A stretch of 64,000 bases of DNA from JAXLYE01 sp046351595. Lineage in GTDB: Bacteria; Myxococcota_A; Polyangia; Palsa-1104; JAEUJZ01. Under the pieces are notes generated by a model. The model was not told the origin of the DNA. It did not search any database and saw only the letters and a program-made list of their open reading frames with translations. The stretch covers positions 682,001 through 746,000 of the forward strand of contig JAXLYE010000001.1 in NCBI GenBank assembly GCA_046351595.1, given 5' to 3'. This document shows positions 7,775 to 15,720 of the stretch, piece by piece. The translations under genes and the position numbers were made by a program. Position 1 is the first letter of the stretch; the number at the start of each line of letters is the position of its first letter.

Positions 7775-8724
7775 GGCGCGCGCGCAGGCCGCTCGGGCCT
7801 CCCTTTGTGCGGGTGCTGCTGCTGGCGGTGGCGCTCGGGCTCGGGCTGTGGCCGCTGGCCGCGGACGCCGGGCCGTGGCTGCGCCGCCCCGGCAACACCT
7901 ACCTGCAGCTATCGTACTCGCGCATCGCCGCCGCGCGCATCTTCAGCCCCGACTTCTCGGTCCAGCCGCTCGGCGCCTCGTATGAGCAGCACGCGCTCGG
8001 GGCCTACGCCGAGGTCGGGCTGATCGAGCGCTGGCTCACCGCCAGCTTCGAGGGGCAGCTGTTCCGCTACAACCTGCTCGTCGACCAGGGCGCGACCTAC
8101 GGCCTGGGCGACCTGCGCCTGGGCTTCTGGACCGGCCTTGTCGAGAAGCCGGTGCGCCTGGCCGCGGCGGTGCTGCTCGGCATCCCGTCGGGGGACTCGT
8201 CGCCCTCGGCCGGGCCGGGCGCCGACGCCGAGGGCACGCTGATCGCGCGCACGCTGCCGACCGGCGACGGCGAGCCCGACGTCGAGCTGCGGCTGTCGCT
8301 GGGCCACTCGTTCGGCCGCGCCCGCCGCTGGCCGCTGGAGCACTACCTGGTCGCCGAGGCCGGCTACTGGTTCCGCACCCGCGGCCGCAGCCGCGACCTT
8401 GCCGGCAACCTGTCCTTCACCGACTTCTCCGACGCGTTCACCTACCGCGCCGAGCTCGGGACCAAGCTGCCCTTCCGCTTCCTCGACCGCTTCTGGTTCA
8501 TCCTGCGCATGACCGGCGTCGAGTCCTTCGCCAGCAGCATCGACGCCTCGCGCACCTGCGCGACGGGCCTGGGCAACGGCGTCACCTTCAACGCCTACGG
8601 CTTCGAGGTCGCCGCCCGCATCTGGAAGGGCCTGGGCTTGAGCATCGGCCTGGACAGCGCCTTCCGCGCCCGCTGCGTCGCCGCCGGCGTGAACCTCAAG
8701 ACCGGCGTGTCTTTGGAGTTCTGA
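7771..8724 (+). CDS. Outer-membrane beta-barrel protein (unassigned)
   Basis: A signal peptide (VRVLLLAVALGLGLWPLAADA, cleaved near residue 33) is followed by alternating amphipathic strands typical of a barrel: NTYLQLSYSRIAAARIF, GAYAEVGLIERWLTASFEG, YGLGDLRLGFWTGL and a final strand ending in LKTGVSLEF with a terminal aromatic residue. At 317 residues it resembles the transporter-like barrels related to the phenol-degradation MetA group, but the family is uncertain. Its ATG overlaps the DM13 lipoprotein stop, suggesting the lipoprotein and barrel act together in the outer membrane. Confidence 0.6.
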   Translation: MRRARRPLGPPFVRVLLLAVALGLGLWPLAADAGPWLRRPGNTYLQLSYSRIAAARIFSPDFSVQPLGASYEQHALGAYAEVGLIERWLTASFEGQLFRYNLLVDQGATYGLGDLRLGFWTGLVEKPVRLAAAVLLGIPSGDSSPSAGPGADAEGTLIARTLPTGDGEPDVELRLSLGHSFGRARRWPLEHYLVAEAGYWFRTRGRSRDLAGNLSFTDFSDAFTYRAELGTKLPFRFLDRFWFILRMTGVESFASSIDASRTCATGLGNGVTFNAYGFEVAARIWKGLGLSIGLDSAFRARCVAAGVNLKTGVSLEF

Positions 8725-8740
8725 GAGCGAGCTCTGAGCC

Positions 8741-9744
<1,004 letters not shown>

Positions 9745-9748
<4 letters not shown>

Positions 9749-10455
9749 GCGTACTCCAGGACGACTCCCTCGATGATGTTGGCGACGTCCTCGCAGCGGT
9801 CGGCGGCGGACTCCAGGCTGTCGAAGATGTCGCGCCACTTCATGACGGTGAGCGGGTCGTTGCCCGGCTGGAACAGGTCCGCGAGCGCGCGGCGGTAGAC
9901 GGTGTCGGCGGCGTTCTCGAGGCGGTTTACTTCGACGCAGAGCTCGAGGATCTCGGGGGCGCGCGCCATGGTCTTGAGCAGCGCGATGGCGCGGCACAGC
10001 ACCTCGCAGGCGCTGAGCAAGAGGCCCGCGAGCTCGCCGGCCTCGGGCGCGGCGAGGCGGACGCGGAAGAGCACCACGCGCTCGGCCACCGCCTCGATGA
10101 GGTCGAGCACGTCGTCCATGCGGCTGATCAGCTCGTGGATGTCGTTGCGGTCGAGCGGCGTGATCCAGTTCTCACGCAGCCGCTTCACCGTCTCGTGCGT
10201 GAGGGTGTCGCCGGCGTGCTCGGCGGCCTTGATCTGGTCCGCGAGGCGCTGCAGCTCGTCGTCGATGCCGACGGGACCGACAGGGCCGTCGCCGTCGCCG
10301 GGCGCGGTGCGGTAGGGGCCGGCGCCGTCGCCGCAAGGGCCGAGGCTGCCGAGCCTCTTGAACATCTCGATGAGCAGCTTCGCCGCCTCGACGCTCTTTG
10401 CGGCGTGCTCGGTGAAGGCATCAAAAAATGCCGCGTCCTTCTTTGCGCCGAACAT
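9745..10455 (-). CDS. DUF47 (PhoU-like) partner of the Pit transporter
   Basis: This 236-residue, almost entirely helical protein begins MFGAKKDAAFFDAFTEHA and contains the E/D-rich three-helix repeat with LDRNDIHELISRMDDVLDLIE near 113-133 and WRDIFDSLESAADRCEDVANIIEG near the end, as in DUF47/TIGR00153 proteins. These PhoU relatives bind metal through acidic clusters and modulate Pit carriers. An insertion rich in G, P and D lies near residues 40-65. It is translated just before the transporter, overlapping by four bases. A TACGTT hexamer six bases before the ATG suggests a leaderless mRNA. Confidence 0.88.
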
Positions 10456-10461
10456 GGGATG

Positions 10462-10467
10462 AACGTA
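10462..10467 (-). promoter_or_regulatory. TACGTT -10-like element six bases before the DUF47 start
   Basis: On the minus strand TACGTT is followed by CATCCC and the ATG at 10455. There is no ribosome-binding site, and the spacing places the transcription start at or next to the ATG. Confidence 0.45.
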
Positions 10468-10548
10468 CTTTACGCGCGCCCCGAAAGGGAAGAGAGGGAA
10501 CAGAGCGGGCCGCGGGGGAGGGCTCGAGTCCCGCGAGAAAAAGCGCTG

Positions 10549-11907
10549 CTAGCTTGGCCGGCTGCGGGTGCGCTCGCGGATGTGGCGGCGGACCCGGCCG
10601 AGCAGCGACAGCGACAGCACCGCGCCGCCGAGGTTGAGCACCGTGTCGGCCAGGAGCACGCCGCGCGGCCCGAAGCGGTGGTGCATGCGGCCGTCGATGA
10701 AGCCGACCCCCGCGATCGCCATGTTCGAGAGGCAGATGAAGAAGGTGTAGAGGAACGCGGGCGAGCCGCCGGTGGCGCTCGACGCGGCCGAGAGCAGGCG
10801 CAGCACCGCGGCGGCGAAGGCGGCGTAGACGAAGCCGGCGATGAAGTAGTACGCGGGCGCGCCGAGCGCGAAGATGAGCGGATGCAGGGGCGCGGCCGCC
10901 ATCAGGCCGCTGACGCCGGCGCTGAGCACGCCGCCGACGATGTAGACCAGGAACGGATCGCGGCGCGTGCACAGGTAGCCGGCGAACAGGCTGCCACTGA
11001 CGGTGAAGATCGCGTTCAGCGCGCCGCTGACCAGGGCCAGGGTCGCGGGCGTGGCGTGGTAGTCGGTGGCCAGCGCCGGCAGGTACGCGACCAGCGCGCC
11101 GCTGCTGACCGGGGACAGCACCAGCAGCACCACGGGCCAGCTGGCGCTGCCGCGCAGCGTCGCCCAGAACGCGCCGCGCTTGACCCACGGCGTCGACGGC
11201 GCGTCGGCTCCGGCGCGCTCGCTCGCAGGCGGGGCCGAGCGGGGATCGGGCGCTCGCGCGGCGGCCGCCGGCAAGAGGAAGATCGGCAGCGCCGGCAGGA
11301 ACACCAGGCACAGCACCACCGGCGACAGGCTGCGCGCGGGCAGCCACGTGAGCAGCGCCAAAAGCAGCGTGCTGGCCAGCGCGCCGCCGCCCATGCGGCC
11401 GGCGTTCATCCAGCCGGCGGCGGTGCTGTGGCGCGACTCGGGCAGGCAGCGCGAGATCAGGCCGCCCTGGCAGCCGGTGATGAGCTCGATCAGCCACTGC
11501 CCGACGAGCGTCAGCGCGGCGAAGGCCACGACCTTTTGCGGCATCGGGAACAGGAGGCCCAGCGCCAGCGCCGAGCCGGCCAGCGCGGCCAGCAGCACGA
11601 ACCACAGCCGGCGATCGAGGAACAGGTCCAGCACCGAGGCGTACAGGAACTGGATGCACGACGGCAGGTACGTCAAAAGGATGTACCAGCCGATGTCCTC
11701 GACCTCGATCCCGTTGCGGCGCAGAAGGTACGGCGCGACGGTGTTGGTGAACTCCGAGAGCACGCCCTGCGGCACCGCGGTGATGCCGAAGATCAGCGCC
11801 ACCCACGAGGGGCCGAGCCGCGACGCCGGTCCGCTCGACGTCGGAGGCAGCACGGCGGGCGGCGCCGCGGGCGGGGTGGCCTGGCCTTCTGGCTCAGCGG
11901 GGTTCAC
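10549..11907 (-). CDS. Major facilitator superfamily permease (AmpG-like)
   Basis: The 452-residue protein uses a GTG start and has twelve hydrophobic stretches after a proline-rich N-terminus of about 30 residues. The first membrane segments (WVALIFGITAVPQGVLSEF, IGWYILLTYLPSCIQFLYA, DLFLDRRLWFVLLAALAGS) resemble the AmpG/acetyl-CoA transporter branch of the MFS. A charged loop near residue 220-245 separates the two halves. It begins 12 bases after the end of the ATP-grasp gene on the same strand, so the two may be co-transcribed. The substrate cannot be read from the sequence. Confidence 0.75.
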   Translation of the reverse strand: MNPAEPEGQATPPAAPPAVLPPTSSGPASRLGPSWVALIFGITAVPQGVLSEFTNTVAPYLLRRNGIEVEDIGWYILLTYLPSCIQFLYASVLDLFLDRRLWFVLLAALAGSALALGLLFPMPQKVVAFAALTLVGQWLIELITGCQGGLISRCLPESRHSTAAGWMNAGRMGGGALASTLLLALLTWLPARSLSPVVLCLVFLPALPIFLLPAAAARAPDPRSAPPASERAGADAPSTPWVKRGAFWATLRGSASWPVVLLVLSPVSSGALVAYLPALATDYHATPATLALVSGALNAIFTVSGSLFAGYLCTRRDPFLVYIVGGVLSAGVSGLMAAAPLHPLIFALGAPAYYFIAGFVYAAFAAAVLRLLSAASSATGGSPAFLYTFFICLSNMAIAGVGFIDGRMHHRFGPRGVLLADTVLNLGGAVLSLSLLGRVRRHIRERTRSRPS

Positions 11908-11919
11908 GGGGCGGTCAGC

Positions 11920-13473
11920 CTACCCCGGATCCAGGCCGATCAGCGCGGGGACCGGCGCCGAGGTCGCGGCGCGCAGCCGGCGCTCGCCGATGCGGGCGCG
12001 GAAGCCGCGCAGGATGCGCAGGTACAGCTCCTCGCCGAGCAGCCCGTCCTCGATGCCCGACTCGACGCTGGGGTTGTCGTTGACCTCGATGACCACGGGG
12101 CCGCGCGCGGTGTCCTTGAGGTCGATGCCGTAGAAGCCGTCGCCGATGAGGCGCGCCGCCTGCAGCGACAGGCGCAGCACCGCGGCGGGGACCTGCTCCA
12201 GCGGCAGCGCGTCGTCGGGCCCCTCGCACACGCGGTCGCCGTTGCTGTCGCGGCGCACGACCTGCCAGTGCCCGGGCGCCATGTAGTAGCGGCTGGCGTA
12301 GATCGGCGCGCCGCCGAACAGGCCGATGCGCCAGTCGAACTCCGTCGGCAGGTACTCCTGCGCGACGATCAGCGCCGAGTCCTTGAGCAGCTCGGCCGCG
12401 GTCGCGCGGAACCCGTCCGCGGTGTCGACGCGCAGCACGCCGCGGCTCGCCCAGCCGTCGGGGCGCTTGAGGATGCAGGGCAGGCCGAGGCGGGCGAGGA
12501 CCTCGTCGATGTTGCCGTGGTGCACGATGCCGGTCACCGGCGTCGGGATGCCGTGGTGGCGCAGGAGCTCGGCCAGGAACACCTTGTTGCAGCAGCGCAG
12601 GATCGAGTCCGGATCGTCGACCACGACCAGGCCCAGCGCCGTCGCCTTGCGCGCCAGCCGGTAGGTGCGGTTCCACAGCGCGGTCGTCTCGCGGATGAAC
12701 AGCGCGTCGAACCCGGCCAGCGCGTGCGCGTCGGCCTCGTTGATAAGCTCGGCGTGCATGCCCAGCGACGACGCGGCGCGCACGAACTGCTGCAGCGCCC
12801 GCGGGTCCGAGGGCGGCTCGATCTCGTTTGGATCGGTCAGGATGGCGAGGCTGTAGGGCGCGCCGCTGCTGCGCCCCAGAGGCGCCGGCCACACCGGCGG
12901 CTGCAGCGCCAGCGCCGAGGCGGCGAGCGCGCGCTCCGCGGCCGGCACCTCGCGCGGCGGCAGCGGCTGCACCGCGGTCAGGCGCCAGCGGTCCTGCTGC
13001 TCGTCGAACCCGAACTCGGCGCGCAGGAGCGGCAGCGGCCAGTGCAGGAACAGCGCCCGCGCCAGCGCCGCGTGCTCGGGCGCGGCCGAGCGGCCGGAGT
13101 AGACGCGCAGCACCACCCGCCCGGCGTCCGCGGCGGCCCCGAGGAGCCCGGTCCGCAAGAGCGGCTGCAGCTCCTCGTTGGCCACGCCGCGCACTACCTC
13201 TGCCTCCAGATCGAGCAGCGTCGCCGCCGACGGCAGCGGCTCGTGCCCGCGGGCGACGGCGAGCAGCGAGACGTAGTAGCCGAGCGACTGGTAGGCGGTG
13301 GCGGGGCTGAGGTTCAGCACCTGCGTGCCCGGCGGCAGCGCCGCGGCGGGGCCGAAGAGGTACTCAAGCTCGGTCAGGATCCGAACACCAGGGAGCGCGC
13401 GCAGCCACGGGCTGGGCTCACTGGTGACGAGGAGTTGCGCAGGTTCCGGATCACCGCCCGTCTTGTCGTTCAT
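11920..13473 (-). CDS. RimK-family ATP-grasp ligase with N-terminal RLAN-like domain
   Basis: The start was taken at 13473 (MNDKTGGDPEPAQLLVTS); the upstream extension of the frame is not coding-like. The 517-residue product has an N-terminal region of about 180 residues with VLNLSPATAYQSLGYYVSLLA, characteristic of RimK-like proteins with an RLAN domain. A RimK-type ATP-grasp domain follows: LFIRETTALWNRTY, CILKRPDGWASRGV, the adenine-binding VAQEYLPTEFDWRIGLF, GIDLKDTARGPVVIEVNDNPS with the metal-binding E and N. Such enzymes add amino acids to carboxylates of peptides or proteins; the substrate is unknown. Confidence 0.85.
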   Translation of the reverse strand: MNDKTGGDPEPAQLLVTSEPSPWLRALPGVRILTELEYLFGPAAALPPGTQVLNLSPATAYQSLGYYVSLLAVARGHEPLPSAATLLDLEAEVVRGVANEELQPLLRTGLLGAAADAGRVVLRVYSGRSAAPEHAALARALFLHWPLPLLRAEFGFDEQQDRWRLTAVQPLPPREVPAAERALAASALALQPPVWPAPLGRSSGAPYSLAILTDPNEIEPPSDPRALQQFVRAASSLGMHAELINEADAHALAGFDALFIRETTALWNRTYRLARKATALGLVVVDDPDSILRCCNKVFLAELLRHHGIPTPVTGIVHHGNIDEVLARLGLPCILKRPDGWASRGVLRVDTADGFRATAAELLKDSALIVAQEYLPTEFDWRIGLFGGAPIYASRYYMAPGHWQVVRRDSNGDRVCEGPDDALPLEQVPAAVLRLSLQAARLIGDGFYGIDLKDTARGPVVIEVNDNPSVESGIEDGLLGEELYLRILRGFRARIGERRLRAATSAPVPALIGLDPG

Positions 13474-13603
13474 ATAAGCGCGATCGTAGTGAGCGCCGCG
13501 CGAGCACACAATCCTGTTTCGTGGCTTTGTGACGGCAGCCGGCCGCACCGCGCATCGACGGGCCCGACAATCGCGGCGGGGCCTGGCGGCAGGCGCGGCG
13601 GGG

Positions 13604-13876
13604 TTACGGGCCGGTGCCGAGCAGGACGTCGAAGCCGCCGGGGTTGCAGCGCGTCCCGGCGGGGTCGGGGCGGGGTCGGGGCGGCCGTCCTGGTTGAAGT
13701 CGCCTGTATGAAGGCCCGCGGGGTGGCCGCAGCAGGTCGGGCAGCTGCGCCGCCAGGCCCAGGGTGGTGCCTGATGGGTGGGCTGGTACCGCAGCCGCCA
13801 GCGAGCGCCCGGCACGAGGCCGCCACCGACCGGGGCCAGGGCCAGGGCCCAAGCCGGGTGGGCGGAGGTCCGGCAC
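13604..13876 (-). pseudogene. Frameshifted relic of an FG-GAP/VCBS repeat protein
   Basis: Reading leftwards, one frame gives HTGDFNQDGRPDPAP, a canonical calcium-binding FG-GAP loop. About ten codons later the match continues only in another frame as DPAGTRCNPGGFDVLLGTGP, followed at once by TAA at 13604-13606. FG-GAP repeats normally run D-F-N-x-D-G-x-P-D ... V-L-L-G-x-G without a break, so a frameshift near 13680 and loss of the rest of the gene are the simplest reading. Confidence 0.55.
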
Positions 13877-14203
13877 AGAAGAACGCGCTCCTGCCGACCT
13901 GCCCCGCGAGCTTGGGGTCGGCCCCGGTCCTCCCGTGCGATCGATCGCACCTCGTCCCGGTCCGGAGCCGCTCCGGATCGGTTCCGGAGGCTCTGTAGAG
14001 AGCTCCTTTTCAGAGTCTCATCAAGCCACCCTCCGGAGCCTTCCAGACTGCGGCTCTACCGACGATGGCTCAGCAGCTCCACAGCTTCCATCCGGGCTCC
14101 TTTTTTGGGCCTTGCGCGCGCCGGATCGAGCCTTAAATGAGCTGGTGAAAGGCGCTCCCACAGAGGGCGCCGAACCTCACCACGAAAGGAGCCATCGAGG
14201 TTC
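13877..14203. other. Gene-free stretch upstream of the small heat-shock gene
   Basis: With the relic at 13604-13876 this completes a gene-poor gap of 743 bases. A continuous frame runs through it into the heat-shock gene, but its residue composition is unlike a protein. TTGCGC at 14112 and TTAAAT at 14133 are separated by 15 bases and could be a promoter for the downstream gene. No inverted repeat of the CIRCE type was seen. Confidence 0.3.
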
Positions 14204-14210
14204 AAGGAGG
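14204..14210 (+). promoter_or_regulatory. Very strong Shine-Dalgarno of the small heat-shock gene
   Basis: AAGGAGG followed by TG matches nine consecutive bases of the sequence complementary to the usual bacterial 16S rRNA 3' end. It ends six bases before the ATG at 14217 and fixes the start over longer in-frame alternatives. Confidence 0.8.
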
Positions 14211-14216
14211 TGGATC

Positions 14217-14735
14217 ATGACGAACCTGGTACGCAAGGAGAACAGCCAGACCCCCACCCGCTCGGGCGTGAGCCCGTGGGACCCGTTCCGGGTCATGGAG
14301 AGCCTGCTCGGCCGCGAGAGCCTGTTCGGCAGAGAGGGCCTGCTCGGCTGGGAGCCCGCGCTGCTCCCGCTCAGCAGCGGCGGGACGCAGGGCTTCGCTC
14401 CCCGGTTTGATGTCAAGGAAACCAAGGACAGCTACGTGTTCACCGCGGATCTGCCGGGCATCAAGGAGGAGGATCTGGACATCTCGCTGACCGGCAACCA
14501 GCTCGTGGTCAGCGGCAAGCGTGAGCAGGAGTCGAACAAGGAGACCGAGCGCTTCCACCTGTACGAGCGCACACACGGGCGATTCAGCCGCATCTTCACG
14601 CTGCCCGATGGCGTGAACCCGGATCAGGTGGCGGCGAACCTCAAGGACGGCGTGCTGACGCTCACCGTCGGCAAGAAGCCCGAGGTCCAGCCGCGCAAGA
14701 TCTCGCTGAGCACAAAGGCGCAGGGCTCGGCCTAG
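14217..14735 (+). CDS. Small heat-shock protein, Hsp20/alpha-crystallin family
   Basis: The 172-residue ATP-independent chaperone has a variable N-terminal arm (residues 1-65, with repeated LLGRESLFGREGLLGWE) and an alpha-crystallin domain of about 90 residues. It begins FAPRFDVKETKDSYVFTADL, continues IKEEDLDISLTGNQLVVSGKRE and FSRIFTLPDGVNPDQVAANL, and contains the hallmark LKDGVLTLTV (A-x-x-x-n-G-v-L). The C-terminal tail is short, with an I-S-L segment. A strong ribosome-binding site and a hairpin six bases after the stop frame a monocistronic unit. Confidence 0.95.
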   Translation: MTNLVRKENSQTPTRSGVSPWDPFRVMESLLGRESLFGREGLLGWEPALLPLSSGGTQGFAPRFDVKETKDSYVFTADLPGIKEEDLDISLTGNQLVVSGKREQESNKETERFHLYERTHGRFSRIFTLPDGVNPDQVAANLKDGVLTLTVGKKPEVQPRKISLSTKAQGSA

Positions 14736-14740
14736 CCCCC

Positions 14741-14769
14741 GCAGAGCCGCACTCCCGAAGCGGCTCTGC
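14741..14769 (+). terminator. Hairpin terminator after the Hsp20 gene
   Basis: GCAGAGCCGC and GCGGCTCTGC form a perfect ten-base stem around a nine-base loop, starting six bases after the stop codon. No T-run follows. Confidence 0.6.
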
Positions 14770-14886
14770 CATCCTACCAGGGACCTCCCGCAGCGATTCC
14801 CAGATCTCGGAAAAGAGGGGACCAGACAGACTCTGGGAGTCTTACAAGGTTCTCTGGGAGCGCTGCGGGACTTCCGCTTCGTAGCG

Positions 14887-15708
14887 CTAGCGCAGCGCCA
14901 CGCCCTCGATCTGGCGGAGCACCTGCAGCAGCGACGCCGGGTCGCGCTGCTCGAGCAGCTCGCCCGCGGAGTTGTGCAGCGCGATGCGCGCGGCTGCGGC
15001 CAGCGCGTGCAGGTGCGTCGTGCCCTCCTTCGGCAGCACGCACACCAGCACCAGGCGCAGCGGCGCGCCGTCCGGGGTCGGGGCGGCGAGCGGCTGCGCC
15101 AGCGTGATCAGCGCGGCGCGCGGCGGCACCTCGGCGAGCAGCGCGTGCGGGACCGCCACGCCGCCGCCCAGCGCCGTCGACGCCGCGCGCTCGCGGTGGC
15201 GGATGCTCTCGGCCAGCTCGCGCGCGCTCAGCCGGCCCACCGGCAAGAGCCGCGGCGCCGCCACGTCGATCACGTCGTCCAGCTCCGAGCAGGACAGCGA
15301 CAGGATGATGCGCTCGGGCGCGAGCAGCGACGCCACCGAGACGGCGCCGGTGTCCGCGCTCTGGCCGCCGAACTCGGTCTCGACGAGCGCCTTGAGCCGC
15401 GCGATCTGCATCGGCGTCAGCCGCCGCCGCGCGATCTCCAGGAACAGCGCGCCCGCGGCCGGCACGTCCTCGAGGTAGCGCGCCACGAACGACCCGGTGC
15501 GGTGCGCCAGGTCGAGCAGCAGCGTCGGCGGCAGCCGCAGCGAGCGCGCGATCTCGACCAGCCGATCCGGCGTCGGCACCGGGTCGAGGCCGTTCTCGAC
15601 GCGGCTCAGGTAGGCGCTGGAAACCCCGATGCGCTGCGCCAGGCTACGCAGGCTGAGCCCGGAGTCGATGCGCAACAGGCGCAGCGTGGCGCCGAACGAA
15701 GCAGGCAT
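14887..15708 (-). CDS. Helix-turn-helix/PTS EIIA (PtsN-like) fusion regulator
   Basis: Residues 1-60 form an XRE-type helix-turn-helix (LRIDSGLSLRSLAQRIGVSSAYLSRVENGL). A helical linker follows, and residues 125-273 match the fructose/nitrogen-type EIIA domain. The phosphoacceptor histidine is H188 in GGGVAVPHALL, with LRLVLVCVLP and LHALAAAARIALHN downstream. In proteobacteria EIIANtr controls potassium transporters through protein contacts. Here the domain is attached to a DNA-binding module and the gene lies 12 bases after a cation/proton antiporter on the same strand. A phosphorylation-sensitive repressor or activator of that transporter is the natural hypothesis. Confidence 0.82.
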   Translation of the reverse strand: MPASFGATLRLLRIDSGLSLRSLAQRIGVSSAYLSRVENGLDPVPTPDRLVEIARSLRLPPTLLLDLAHRTGSFVARYLEDVPAAGALFLEIARRRLTPMQIARLKALVETEFGGQSADTGAVSVASLLAPERIILSLSCSELDDVIDVAAPRLLPVGRLSARELAESIRHRERAASTALGGGVAVPHALLAEVPPRAALITLAQPLAAPTPDGAPLRLVLVCVLPKEGTTHLHALAAAARIALHNSAGELLEQRDPASLLQVLRQIEGVALR

Positions 15709-15720
15709 GGCTCGACTCTT

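Noticed and set aside
10135..13998. Long rightward frame of about 1290 codons
   Set aside because: It is antisense to the MFS and ATP-grasp genes, which have clear domains on the other strand.
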